Assembly: GCA_015057205.1 (NCBI GenBank) | Contig: SVEW01000099.1 | Span: 1 to 8,083 of the forward strand | Direction of reading: 5' to 3' | Length of the DNA stretch: 8,083 nt | DNA from: Lachnospiraceae bacterium | Lineage (GTDB): Bacteria > Bacillota > Clostridia > Lachnospirales > Lachnospiraceae | Part shown: in pieces, positions 1-6,039 of the stretch | Numbering within the stretch: position 1 is the first letter of the stretch | Layout: each line of letters opens with the position of its first letter | Translations under genes and position numbers: made by a program | The notes under the pieces: generated by a model | What the model saw: the letters and a program-made list of their open reading frames with translations, nothing else | The model's database searches: none | Told to the model about the DNA's origin: nothing

Positions 1-1
1 T

Positions 2-1813
2 GATACCAAACATAAGAATTTTGGTGACCGGGCGCGTGTTGTTACGGGGCTTTCGGATGGCACCATTCTTGCGGCCGGAGATGCCGGAATTAGTTACATC
101 AGAGAACACAAAGTAATCAATACCATTGGAAATAAAGCCGGGCTGATTAATTCCATGATTTTAACCTTGACGGAACGGGCAGATGGCACGATTCTGGCGG
201 GAACAGATGGGGACGGGATTGCCATTCTTAAAAAAGGAAAAGTCGAGAAGATGATAACCAGAAAAAATGGCCTTAGCAGTGAAGTTATCCTTCGAACGGT
301 AAAGGATCCAAAGTCGGAGGGTGTGTTCATTGTCACGAGTAATAGCCTTTGTTATTTGAATGCAAAAGGAAAGGTAAAGGTTCTTGATAAGTTTCCGTAT
401 TTTAACAATTATGACATTTGGGTAAAGGATGAGGATACGTTTTTTGTTATGTCCAGTGCAGGTATCTATGTTGTAGAGCGTGACGAATTAGTGGCTGACG
501 GCGATATGGGATGGGAGTTATTGGATGCAAAACGTGGTCTTGGAACTTCCCTTACGGCAAACTCATGGAATTATTACAACGGTCAGGGGGAACTGTTCCT
601 TCCATGTGATACCGGTATTTATATTATTGATGTGGAGAAGTATAATACGGAAGTTCGATCCTATCGTATGCAATTAGCTTGCGTGCGCATGGATGGCGTA
701 AGACAGCCCCTCGCGCGCTTGGGTCCAATTACCGTAGGACAGGGTGTAGATCGTGTAGAGATGTGTCCTGAGATTTTAAACTACACAATACAGGAACCGA
801 ATGTAGGGTATTTTTTGGATGGATACGATAAGCAGTGGACAATTATTGGGCAAAACAATTTGAACAATATCAGTTATGCAAATCTTCCGGCCGGAAATTA
901 TACGTTTCACCTTGCAATTTTTGACTCGGCGGGAGAAAAGGTGTTAGAGGAACGAACCTTTGATATTGTGAAGGAAGGCGAGTTTTACGAGCAACCGGGA
1001 TTCCTTTTTTACATGTTATTGTTGTTGGCGCTGATTCTCATCTGGTTTACCTGGTTTGTAGTACAAAAGCAGATTAATGCTCAGCAAATTAAACTTAACA
1101 TGGCGAATGAAACGGTTATGGCCATTGCAAAATCCGTGGATGCTAAGGATGTTCGTACCCACCAGCATTCCATGCGTGTAGCGGAGTATTCAGTCATGAT
1201 TGCACAGGAAATGGATTGTTTTAAATGGTGGCAACGAACGAAGGCACTTTCCAACCTTAGGAAGGCTGCCCAAATGCATGACATTGGCAAAATCGGTATT
1301 CCAGACAGCGTGTTAAATAAAGTTGGCAGATTGGATGATAAAGAGTATGCGAAAATGAAATCCCACGTTGTAGGGGGGGCTGAAATTTTGAAAGATTTTA
1401 CACTGGTGGAGCATGTATGGGACGGTACAAGATACCATCATGAGCGCTATGATGGAAAAGGATATCCGGATGGATTGAAAGGTGAGGAGATTCCACTTTT
1501 TGCAAGAATAATTGGTGTAGCGGATGCGTTTGATGCCATGACATCCAACCGTGTTTATCGAAATCATATGGATTCGGAGTATGTTATGAATGAAATGCGG
1601 CGTGGAAGAGGAACACAGTTTGATCCGGATGCGTTGGATGCATTCTTACGTCTGGTGGATAAGGGCATTATTGACTTGGATGCCATTTATAAGCAAAAGG
1701 CAGCAGAAGTGATTCCGGTTGATGAAGCGTCGCAAAAAGAGCTGGAGCGTCGCGAGGCGGAAGATAAGCAGATTCAGGCTAATGAAATGAGGGCAAAAGG
1801 AGGAACGGTATGA
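2..1813 (+). CDS. Propeller-Y_Y_Y-TM-HD-GYP c-di-GMP phosphodiesterase (5'-truncated by window)
   Basis: The reading frame is open from base 2, so the gene starts outside the window and the ATG at 155 is internal; 603 residues are visible. Residues about 1-170 contain Reg_prop-like beta-propeller blades (DGTILAAGDAGISYI, DGTILAGTDGDGIAIL, EGVFIVTSNSLCYL). Residues about 258-328 resemble a Y_Y_Y domain (YFLDGYDKQW, YANLPAGNYTF). A membrane helix spans about 334-354 (FLFYMLLLLALILIWFTWFVV without its last residue). The C-terminal HD-GYP domain keeps the expected metal and substrate motifs: MHDIGKIGIPD with H426-D427, KSHVVGG, HHERYDGKGYPDGL with GYP at 487-489, and GVADAFDAMT. Known HD-GYP proteins hydrolyse c-di-GMP, and intact motifs suggest this one is active. 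The sensor part should lie outside the membrane and the enzyme inside. Its stop overlaps the start of the BMP-type gene (ATGA), so the two are probably translated together. The domain assignment is firm; the ligand is unknown. Confidence 0.93.
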   Translation, partial: DTKHKNFGDRARVVTGLSDGTILAAGDAGISYIREHKVINTIGNKAGLINSMILTLTERADGTILAGTDGDGIAILKKGKVEKMITRKNGLSSEVILRTVKDPKSEGVFIVTSNSLCYLNAKGKVKVLDKFPYFNNYDIWVKDEDTFFVMSSAGIYVVERDELVADGDMGWELLDAKRGLGTSLTANSWNYYNGQGELFLPCDTGIYIIDVEKYNTEVRSYRMQLACVRMDGVRQPLARLGPITVGQGVDRVEMCPEILNYTIQEPNVGYFLDGYDKQWTIIGQNNLNNISYANLPAGNYTFHLAIFDSAGEKVLEERTFDIVKEGEFYEQPGFLFYMLLLLALILIWFTWFVVQKQINAQQIKLNMANETVMAIAKSVDAKDVRTHQHSMRVAEYSVMIAQEMDCFKWWQRTKALSNLRKAAQMHDIGKIGIPDSVLNKVGRLDDKEYAKMKSHVVGGAEILKDFTLVEHVWDGTRYHHERYDGKGYPDGLKGEEIPLFARIIGVADAFDAMTSNRVYRNHMDSEYVMNEMRRGRGTQFDPDALDAFLRLVDKGIIDLDAIYKQKAAEVIPVDEASQKELERREAEDKQIQANEMRAKGGTV

Positions 1814-3000
1814 AACGATTGTACATCATTACGGCAATTACCTGCGCGATTGTATTTGCCTGCTTTTTTGGATGGTTCCGACTTTTGAATTTTGCAGGGG
1901 AAAAGGAGCATGTTAAAATCGGATTCATTTATGATAACGATGAGAGTACACCGTATACTTATAATTTTTCCATTGCAAAAGATGCAGTGGAAAAGAAGTA
2001 TGGGAAGAAGGCGGAAATTTTTACCTGCAGTAATGTATTGGATGATGAAATGGAAGAACCCCTTAGGGAGTTGGCTCAAAAAGGTTGCGATGTCATTTTT
2101 TTTAATGGATACAGTACATTGGTTAGAAAACTGGCACCGGAATATCCTGCGACGGAATTTTGCCAAACCTCTTATCAGGATATGAATGGGCAAAAAGTGC
2201 CGGAAAACTATCACACCTTTAAAGGGGAGGCGTATCAGGGAAGATACGTAAGCGGAATTGCAGCCGGTATGAAGATAAAACAAATGATAGAAGAAGGGGT
2301 TATTACAAAACAGCAGGCTTCGATTGGCTTTGTGGCAGCATTCCCGACCTCAGAGGTGATTTCCGGATACACCGCATTTTTGCTAGGTGCACGTAGCGTG
2401 GTTCCGCAAGTTACAATGCGTGTTTGTTACACGAAAACCTGGAGTAGTTATGCGCAGGAAAAAAACGCCGCGCAAAAGCTTATAAAAGAGGGGTGTGTGA
2501 TTATTTCGCAACATACCGATACCATTGGACCGGCAATTGCATGTGAAGAGGCGTCGGAAAACACGGCGGTTTATTTTGTAGGGTATAATCAAAGTATGTC
2601 GGAGGTAGCACCGGGTACATCTTTGGTGACGTCGAGAATATGCTGGGAACATTATGTTCTTTCGGCAGTAGAAGCAGTGGTGAAAAATAAAGATATCGAA
2701 AAGGTAGTAAAGGGGGAGGTCCACGGATCTGACGTATCTGCCGGTTTTGAGCAGGGCTGGGTGGAAATGGTTGATTTAAACAAGCAGACCGCAGCACCGG
2801 ACACTCAAAAAGCGATGGATGTGGCAATCGAAAAGTTTAGGCGAGGTGAAACGGCATTTGCTTTTCGGTGTAATCTTATAGGGGTGAATCCAAATGATCC
2901 ATCGGATACTATCGATTTGAAAAATGGTTATAAAGAAAATGAAAAGACGTCCTACCCGTTGTTTCATTACATTCTGAAAGATATTATTTATGTGGAATAA
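1810..3000 (+). CDS. BMP/Med-family substrate-binding protein, membrane-anchored
   Basis: This 396-residue protein starts at an ATG that overlaps the previous stop by 4 bases, with AGGAGG at 1798-1803 six bases upstream. Residues 4-28 form one hydrophobic segment. A VFAC sequence at 15-18 is only a poor lipobox, because hydrophobic residues continue after the Cys, so a lipoprotein or an uncleaved signal anchor are both possible. The rest has the periplasmic-binding-protein-I fold typical of the BMP (PnrA/TmpC/Med) family: KIGFIYDNDES at the first strand, GCDVIFFNGYS, YQGRYVSGIAAGM, IGFVAAFPTSEVISGYTAF, GARSV, WSSYAQEKNAAQKLIKEGC, ISQHTDTIGPA and VYFVGYN. Family members bind nucleosides or related ligands, usually for an ABC importer, but no ATPase or permease gene follows: a terminator does. 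The coupling to an HD-GYP sensor suggests a role as a ligand receptor for that enzyme, which is inference. The family call is strong; ligand and partner are not known. Confidence 0.88.
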   Translation: MKRLYIITAITCAIVFACFFGWFRLLNFAGEKEHVKIGFIYDNDESTPYTYNFSIAKDAVEKKYGKKAEIFTCSNVLDDEMEEPLRELAQKGCDVIFFNGYSTLVRKLAPEYPATEFCQTSYQDMNGQKVPENYHTFKGEAYQGRYVSGIAAGMKIKQMIEEGVITKQQASIGFVAAFPTSEVISGYTAFLLGARSVVPQVTMRVCYTKTWSSYAQEKNAAQKLIKEGCVIISQHTDTIGPAIACEEASENTAVYFVGYNQSMSEVAPGTSLVTSRICWEHYVLSAVEAVVKNKDIEKVVKGEVHGSDVSAGFEQGWVEMVDLNKQTAAPDTQKAMDVAIEKFRRGETAFAFRCNLIGVNPNDPSDTIDLKNGYKENEKTSYPLFHYILKDIIYVE

Positions 3001-3018
3001 CCTTTAACGATGCATGAG

Positions 3019-3047
3019 AGGTGGTCGATTTGGTCGGCCACCTTTTT
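3019..3047 (+). terminator. Rho-independent terminator after the BMP gene
   Basis: The arms aggtggtcga (3019-3028) and tcggccacct (3034-3043) form a 10-base-pair stem with one T-G wobble and a 5-base loop. The last arm runs straight into a T tract (3043-3047). It sits 18 bases after the stop at 3000 and ends the HD-GYP/BMP transcript. Confidence 0.9.
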
Positions 3048-3071
3048 ATCTGAAAAAAAGTGAAAAAAGTG

Positions 3072-3100
3072 TTGACATTGTGTCCATTATCAAGTATACT
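3072..3100 (+). promoter_or_regulatory. Sigma-A promoter of tRNA-Gly
   Basis: TTGACA at 3072-3077 is a perfect -35 box. TATACT at 3095-3100 is a 5-of-6 match to the -10 box, and the spacer is the optimal 17 bases. It lies 33 bases ahead of the mature tRNA 5' end, as expected for a stable RNA promoter. Confidence 0.9.
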
Positions 3101-3133
3101 TTATCTTGTGTTCAGCACATGACATATGGATAT

Positions 3134-3206
3134 GCGCGAGTGGCTCAGTTGGTGGAGCACAACCTTGCCAAGGTTGGGGTCGCGGGTTCGAGTCCCGTCT
3201 CGCGCT
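3134..3206 (+). tRNA. tRNA-Gly (anticodon GCC)
   Basis: A complete 73-base cloverleaf can be folded by eye. The acceptor arms are GCGCGAG (3134-3140) and CTCGCGC (3199-3205), with U73 as discriminator. The D stem is GCTC/GGAGC. The anticodon arm is CAACC-TTGCCAA-GGTTG with anticodon GCC, and the T arm is GCGGG-TTCGAGT-CCCGT with one G-T pair. The 3' CCA is not encoded (TTT follows), so it must be added after transcription. It stands alone with its own promoter, with no other tRNA in the window. Decodes GGC and GGU. Confidence 0.97.
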
Positions 3207-3220
3207 TTATTTATTAGAAA

Positions 3221-3273
3221 AGGGGGCTGTCGCTTTGGATGATTAAATCATCTGGGCGAGGCCCTCTTGTTTT
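3221..3273 (+). terminator. Probable terminator hairpin after tRNA-Gly
   Basis: The outer arms agggggct (3221-3228) and ggccctct (about 3260-3267) pair with G-T wobbles, and tcgc (3230-3233) pairs with gcga (3256-3259) around one bulged G. The top contains a second perfect stem, gatgat/atcatc (about 3238-3252). The tail is TTGTTTT, an interrupted T tract. It starts 15 bases past the tRNA, which suits a transcription stop. Confidence 0.65.
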
Positions 3274-3299
3274 GTGCATTAAAAGGAGTTGTGCACTAA
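3272..3299 (+). repeat. Short direct repeat TTGTGCAyTAA
   Basis: TTGTGCATTAA at 3272-3282 recurs as TTGTGCACTAA at 3289-3299, with one mismatch and a 17-base offset. No gene can be assigned to it. It lies between the tRNA terminator and the 64-base array and could be a remnant of a small insertion or simply chance. Confidence 0.35.
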
Positions 3300-3402
3300 G
3301 TAGTTAGCGCGAGCCCACTTTTATTGCACTATATTACGCTTGGGGTTGCCAAGTATGGAGCTTAAAGTCGTAGCATACATTCCTTTTCAAACTTTTTCAC
3401 AA

Positions 3403-3664
3403 ATTCGAACGTAACCAGAAATTGCCGGATTTTATTTTTACCGTCAATACTACCGTTTTTTTTGGCTTTGGCACGTAACCTTTTAGCCATTTGCCTCATT
3501 TCCTTACCTTCTTTTTTCTTGATTTCCTAAATTAGCACGTAAAACCAACCAGAACAAGAGTTTCTTTTACCTTCCAAACAAATCATTTTGCCCATTTGGC
3601 GCGGAAACGGTATTTTTTAGTTACGTTCCTACTCACGTATATCCATAGATTTGCACGTAAAAAT
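3403..3664. repeat. Degenerate ~64-base periodic array of alternating inverted cores
   Basis: A core with consensus GCACGTAA lies at 3407 (GAACGTAA), 3471, 3535, 3599 (GCGCGGAA) and 3653. The steps are 64, 64, 64 and 54 bases. The sequence before each core is T-rich (aaattc, gctttg, aaatta, catttg, agattt). A second core, TTACCTTC-like, follows each of the first four at 3438 (TTACCGTC), 3504, 3567 and 3621 (TTACGTTC). The copy at 3621 is the exact reverse complement of the core at 3407. The 54-base step is matched by a 10-base loss before the second core, so whole units seem to be repeated. Between cores the units differ strongly. The spacing is not a multiple of three except in the 54-base step, so a continuous repeat protein is not supported, although the minus strand reads LRAN/LRAK-like peptides at the cores. 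The role is unknown: binding-site array, decayed tandem duplication or mobile remnant. Confidence 0.55.
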
Positions 3665-3735
3665 CAAATCCCATGGTTTATTCTCCGCATATCACCTGCG
3701 AAATTAGTGGGAGTGGCTCGTGTTCTTTTTTTGTG

Positions 3736-3765
3736 TTGCATCAAGGATGGAATTCTTGGTATAAT
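3736..3765 (+). promoter_or_regulatory. Extended -10 promoter of the small gene at 3793
   Basis: TATAAT at 3760-3765 is a perfect -10 box preceded by TGG (extended -10), and TTGCAT at 3736-3741 is a 4-of-6 -35 box at 18 bases. Just downstream, CCTA-gtatact-TAGG (3769-3783) is a short inverted repeat that overlaps the ribosome site AGGAG (3781-3785). It could be an operator or a weak hairpin. Confidence 0.75.
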
Positions 3766-3792
3766 TACCCTAGTATACTTAGGAGTGAATGA

Positions 3793-4068
3793 ATGAAACA
3801 ATACGTAATCGAGGTAAGATACTATAATGTTAGTGTCTTTGTTACCATGGAAGAAGAAAAGGATGCTTTTTTGGTTCCATATCTGAAGAAAATGTTGAAG
3901 AGAGAGCACATCACTTTGAATCTGATACTTGAGTGGTGTAAGAATCATGGACTTAAGACCAACACCAAATTTTCTTATCGGAAGGATTTTCCACTTAAGG
4001 CGAATGTGTTGAATTATCTGACGTATCGGCATGTATTGTCGGATATGCGGAAGAAGGAAATGGAATAA
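3793..4068 (+). CDS. Small basic protein of unknown function (91 aa)
   Basis: The ATG at 3793 is seven bases after AGGAG (3781-3785), and a good promoter lies just upstream, so the gene is probably real. The 91-residue product has no signal peptide or membrane segment. It begins with an alternating, probable beta stretch (QYVIEVRYYNVSVFVTM). It then has a charged, probably helical middle (DAFLVPYLKKMLKREHITLN) and a basic C-terminus (LSDMRKKEME). I do not recognise a family, and no catalytic motif is visible. It is followed by about 50 bases before the next start, with no clear terminator, so it may be read through into the thyA operon. The adjacent repeat array and the AT-rich sequence hint at accessory origin, but this is not shown. 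Confidence 0.65.
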   Translation: MKQYVIEVRYYNVSVFVTMEEEKDAFLVPYLKKMLKREHITLNLILEWCKNHGLKTNTKFSYRKDFPLKANVLNYLTYRHVLSDMRKKEME

Positions 4069-4118
4069 GTACCCACCTTTTATCATATAGATAGATAAAG
4101 ACAGTGTGGAGGGGTTTT

Positions 4119-4544
4119 GTGAGCAGACAAACCAGGCTGATAGTTCTACATATGAAAGAGGTAATGTATACGATTGTATTCGTGGCATTGTTTTTGGTGC
4201 TTTTGGTATTATTGGTCCTAATGTTTAAATCAGAGAAAAGTCAGAAGCATGAGGCTGCCTATGTGCCGGGTGTATATAGTGCACCGTTGTCCATGAAAGA
4301 AGGTGGCGTAGTAGTGGAAGTAGTGGTAGATGATAATCGGATTAATGCCATTCGTTTCCAACAGCTAAGTGATGAAGTAGCAACCATGTATCCACTGATG
4401 CAACCGTGCCTTGATACCATCAGTCAGCAGATATATGACAAGCAGGACGTAAAGAAGGTTAAAGTGGGGAAAGAAGGTTCTTATACCTCCCACTTGCTAT
4501 TAAAAGCCATTAAGCAGGCGCTTTTGAAGGCAAAAGCAAACTAG
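4119..4544 (+). CDS. Membrane-anchored FMN-binding-domain-like protein
   Basis: I chose the GTG at 4119 because GGAGGGG (4108-4114) sits at a workable distance; an in-frame ATG at 4152 has no ribosome site. The product has 141 residues. Residues 17-36 form a single hydrophobic membrane helix, and the rest should face outward. The C-terminal region follows the pattern of FMN_bind domains: PGVYSAP at 50-56, VVVEVVVDDNRINAIRF at 64-80, YPLMQPCLDTISQQI at 91-105, and GSYTSHLLLKAIKQALLKA at 120-138. In flavinylated members the last block starts SGATxTS, with the Thr carrying FMN. Here it reads KEGSYTS, so the acceptor position may be Ser121 and the Gly-Ala is lost, which makes covalent FMN uncertain. 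It lies 23 bases ahead of thyA and is probably co-transcribed. The family call is moderate and based on pattern only. Confidence 0.6.
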   Translation: MSRQTRLIVLHMKEVMYTIVFVALFLVLLVLLVLMFKSEKSQKHEAAYVPGVYSAPLSMKEGGVVVEVVVDDNRINAIRFQQLSDEVATMYPLMQPCLDTISQQIYDKQDVKKVKVGKEGSYTSHLLLKAIKQALLKAKAN

Positions 4545-4567
4545 ACAAAAGAAAAGAGGATGGAAAC

Positions 4568-5416
4568 GTGAGTGTAGCAGATAAAATTTTCATTGCCATG
4601 TGTCGGGATATTTTAGATAATGGCTATAGTACTGAAGGAGAGAAGGTAAGACCAAAGTGGGAGGATGGCAGTTTTGCCTATACCATCAAGCAATTCGGGG
4701 TGGTAAACCGCTATGATTTGCGAAAAGAATTTCCGGCTATAACTCTTCGCAGAACCGCGATTAAAAGTGCGGCGGATGAAATGCTTTGGATTTGGCAGAA
4801 GAAATCGAACAATATCCATGACTTGAATTCTCATGTGTGGGATGAGTGGGCGGATGCAGATGGAAGTATCGGCAAGGCTTACGGCTATCAGATGGGCGTG
4901 AAACATATCTACAAAGAAGGAGAAATGGATCAGGTAGACAGGGTTTTGTTTGATTTGAAAAATAATCCTTACAGTCGTCGTATTATGACAAATCTTTATG
5001 TGCATCAGGATTTGCATGAGATGAATCTGTATCCATGTGCATACAGTATGACCTTTAACGTGACGAAACGTCCGCAGGAAGAAAAACTGACACTAAACGG
5101 TATTTTGAATCAGCGTTCGCAGGACGTTTTAGCGGCCAATAACTGGAATGTATGCCAATATGCGATTTTGCTTATGATGTTTGCGCAGGTATGCGATATG
5201 CATGTGGGTGAACTGGTGCACGTGATAGCGGATGCCCATATTTACGACCGGCACGTTCCATTGGTGGAAGAGTTGATTGCAAGACCAACCTATCCGGCAC
5301 CGAAGGTGACACTGAATCCGGAGGTAAAGGATTTTTATCAGTTTACCACGAAGGATATAGTGGTAGAAGATTACGAAACAGGACCGCAAATTAAGAACAT
5401 ACCGATTGCGGTTTAG
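4568..5416 (+). CDS. thyA: Thymidylate synthase
   Basis: The enzyme transfers a methylene group from methylenetetrahydrofolate to dUMP, giving dTMP and dihydrofolate in the cytoplasm. The GTG start at 4568 follows AGAGGA (4555-4560) by seven bases and gives 282 residues, close to the usual bacterial length. Visible family motifs are IWQ (75-77), HVWDEWADADGSIGKAYGYQ (89-108), the phosphate-binding SRR (136-138), the catalytic Cys157 in LYPCAYSMTFNV, NQRSQD with R183 and D186, the dUMP-binding N194, and DAHIYDRHV with H224 and Y226. The end, NIPIAV, is typical of the family C-terminus. The residue after the catalytic Cys is Ala, whereas many ThyA proteins have PCH; Bacillus subtilis ThyA also lacks that His, so this is a known kind of variation. 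The next gene supplies DHFR, nine bases away. Confidence 0.97.
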   Translation: MSVADKIFIAMCRDILDNGYSTEGEKVRPKWEDGSFAYTIKQFGVVNRYDLRKEFPAITLRRTAIKSAADEMLWIWQKKSNNIHDLNSHVWDEWADADGSIGKAYGYQMGVKHIYKEGEMDQVDRVLFDLKNNPYSRRIMTNLYVHQDLHEMNLYPCAYSMTFNVTKRPQEEKLTLNGILNQRSQDVLAANNWNVCQYAILLMMFAQVCDMHVGELVHVIADAHIYDRHVPLVEELIARPTYPAPKVTLNPEVKDFYQFTTKDIVVEDYETGPQIKNIPIAV

Positions 5417-5425
5417 GAGGAACAT

Positions 5426-5914
5426 ATGAATTTAATAGTAGCAGTGGATAAAAATTGGGGAATCGGATTTGAGAACAAGCTTCTTGTCAGTATTCCGGAT
5501 GATATGAAATTTTTCAGGGAAACAACCACCGGAAATGTGGTGGTTATGGGGAGGAAGACGTTGGAGAGTTTCCCGGGTGGACGACCTTTGAAGAATCGTA
5601 CCAATATTGTTTTAACCAGAGACCCAAATTACAATGGACAGGGGGCAGTTGTTGTACACAGCAAGGAAGAATTAATGGAGGAACTTGCAAAATATGATAG
5701 CGATTCCATTTATGTAATTGGTGGAGAAAGTATTTATAAGATGCTTCTTGATGAGTGCGATGTGGCGCATGTGACCAAAATCGACTACGCTTATCGTGCC
5801 GATGCACATTTTCCAAATCTGGACGAGATGCCGGAGTGGAAAATTGTTGCGGACAGTGATGAGCAGACGTATTTTGATTTGGAGTATAAATTTTATAAAT
5901 ATATGAAAAATTAA
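5426..5914 (+). CDS. folA: Dihydrofolate reductase
   Basis: This enzyme reduces dihydrofolate to tetrahydrofolate with NADPH, recycling the product of ThyA next door. The start at 5426 follows a perfect AGGAGG (5415-5420) that overlaps the thyA stop codon, so translation is probably coupled. At 162 residues it has the usual length. Motifs are AVDKNWGIG (6-14), the substrate acid D26 in IPDDMKFFRETT, VVVMGRKTLESFPGGRPL (38-55) and NIVLTR (60-65) for NADPH and folate binding, and YVIGGESIYKMLL (96-108). The conserved Pro-Trp just before the catalytic acid in most bacterial DHFRs appears as Leu20-Val21 here, next to the folate site. Catalytic residues are otherwise intact. dfrA is an equivalent name. 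Confidence 0.95.
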   Translation: MNLIVAVDKNWGIGFENKLLVSIPDDMKFFRETTTGNVVVMGRKTLESFPGGRPLKNRTNIVLTRDPNYNGQGAVVVHSKEELMEELAKYDSDSIYVIGGESIYKMLLDECDVAHVTKIDYAYRADAHFPNLDEMPEWKIVADSDEQTYFDLEYKFYKYMKN

Positions 5915-5949
5915 CGAAAAAAATGATGGAATTGAGAAGTAACTATGGA

Positions 5950-5964
5950 AATTTTGTGACATTT
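5950..5964. promoter_or_regulatory. Possible CodY box upstream of ilvE
   Basis: AATTTTgtGAcAtTT matches the CodY consensus AATTTTCWGAAAATT at 12 of 15 positions. It ends five bases before the -35 box of the ilvE promoter. CodY commonly controls branched-chain amino acid genes in Firmicutes, so the position makes sense, but AT-rich DNA gives many such matches. Confidence 0.3.
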
Positions 5965-5969
5965 TCTTC

Positions 5970-5998
5970 TTGTAAGATGGGACAAAATATTGTATGAT
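5970..5998 (+). promoter_or_regulatory. Sigma-A promoter of ilvE
   Basis: TTGTAA (5970-5975) and TATGAT (5993-5998) are separated by 17 bases. The -10 box matches consensus at 5 of 6 positions and the -35 box at 4 of 6. Transcription should begin near 6005, leaving a leader of about 35 bases, too short for a T-box or other riboswitch. Confidence 0.6.
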
Positions 5999-6039
5999 GA
6001 ATGTATAAAATTTTATTAAAAAGAGGGGGTTCTTTTATA

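Larger units (their letters stand above)
3274..3792. other. Intergenic region without a convincing gene
   Basis: This stretch between the tRNA terminator and the small gene at 3793 is T-rich on the + strand. It contains the short direct repeat, a small perfect hairpin CTTGG-GGTTG-CCAAG at 3339-3353, the 64-base periodic array, and the promoter of the next gene. Open frames across it lack ribosome sites and recognisable protein sequence, so none is annotated. Confidence 0.7.

Noticed and set aside
1774..2283. Long minus-strand open frame opposite the BMP gene
   Set aside because: It lies entirely opposite well-supported coding sequence on the + strand and has no family character.
3014..3217. 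Open frame on the + strand across the terminator and tRNA
   Set aside because: Its C-terminal half is just the tRNA-Gly gene read as protein, and the rest covers a terminator and a promoter.
3305..3313. tRNA fragment or attachment site (AGCGCGAG shared with the tRNA acceptor end)
   Set aside because: Only 8 bases match, and the acceptor stem is self-complementary, so chance is likely; no integrase is in the window.
3360..3510. Minus-strand coding remnant (about 50 codons ending near 3364, lysine-rich)
   Set aside because: An AGGTAAGG-like site and ATG exist, but the repeat cores shift frame by one base per 64-base unit, and the composition follows the A-rich strand. A decayed gene cannot be excluded, but it is not supported.
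3403..3664. CRISPR array
   Set aside because: The repeated cores are only about 8-12 bases and vary between copies. CRISPR repeats are longer and nearly identical, and no cas genes are present.
3596..3796. 66-codon open frame ending at the start of the small gene
   Set aside because: It starts at TTG without a ribosome site, runs through the promoter at 3736-3765, and has no recognisable protein character.
4078..4099. Terminator between the small gene and the FMN-binding-like gene
   Set aside because: TTTATC/GATAAA gives only a six-pair A-T rich stem with no T tract.
3664..4188. Minus-strand open frame of 174 codons
   Set aside because: It is antisense to the small gene and the start of the FMN-binding-like gene, has low-complexity composition, and lacks a plausible ribosome site.
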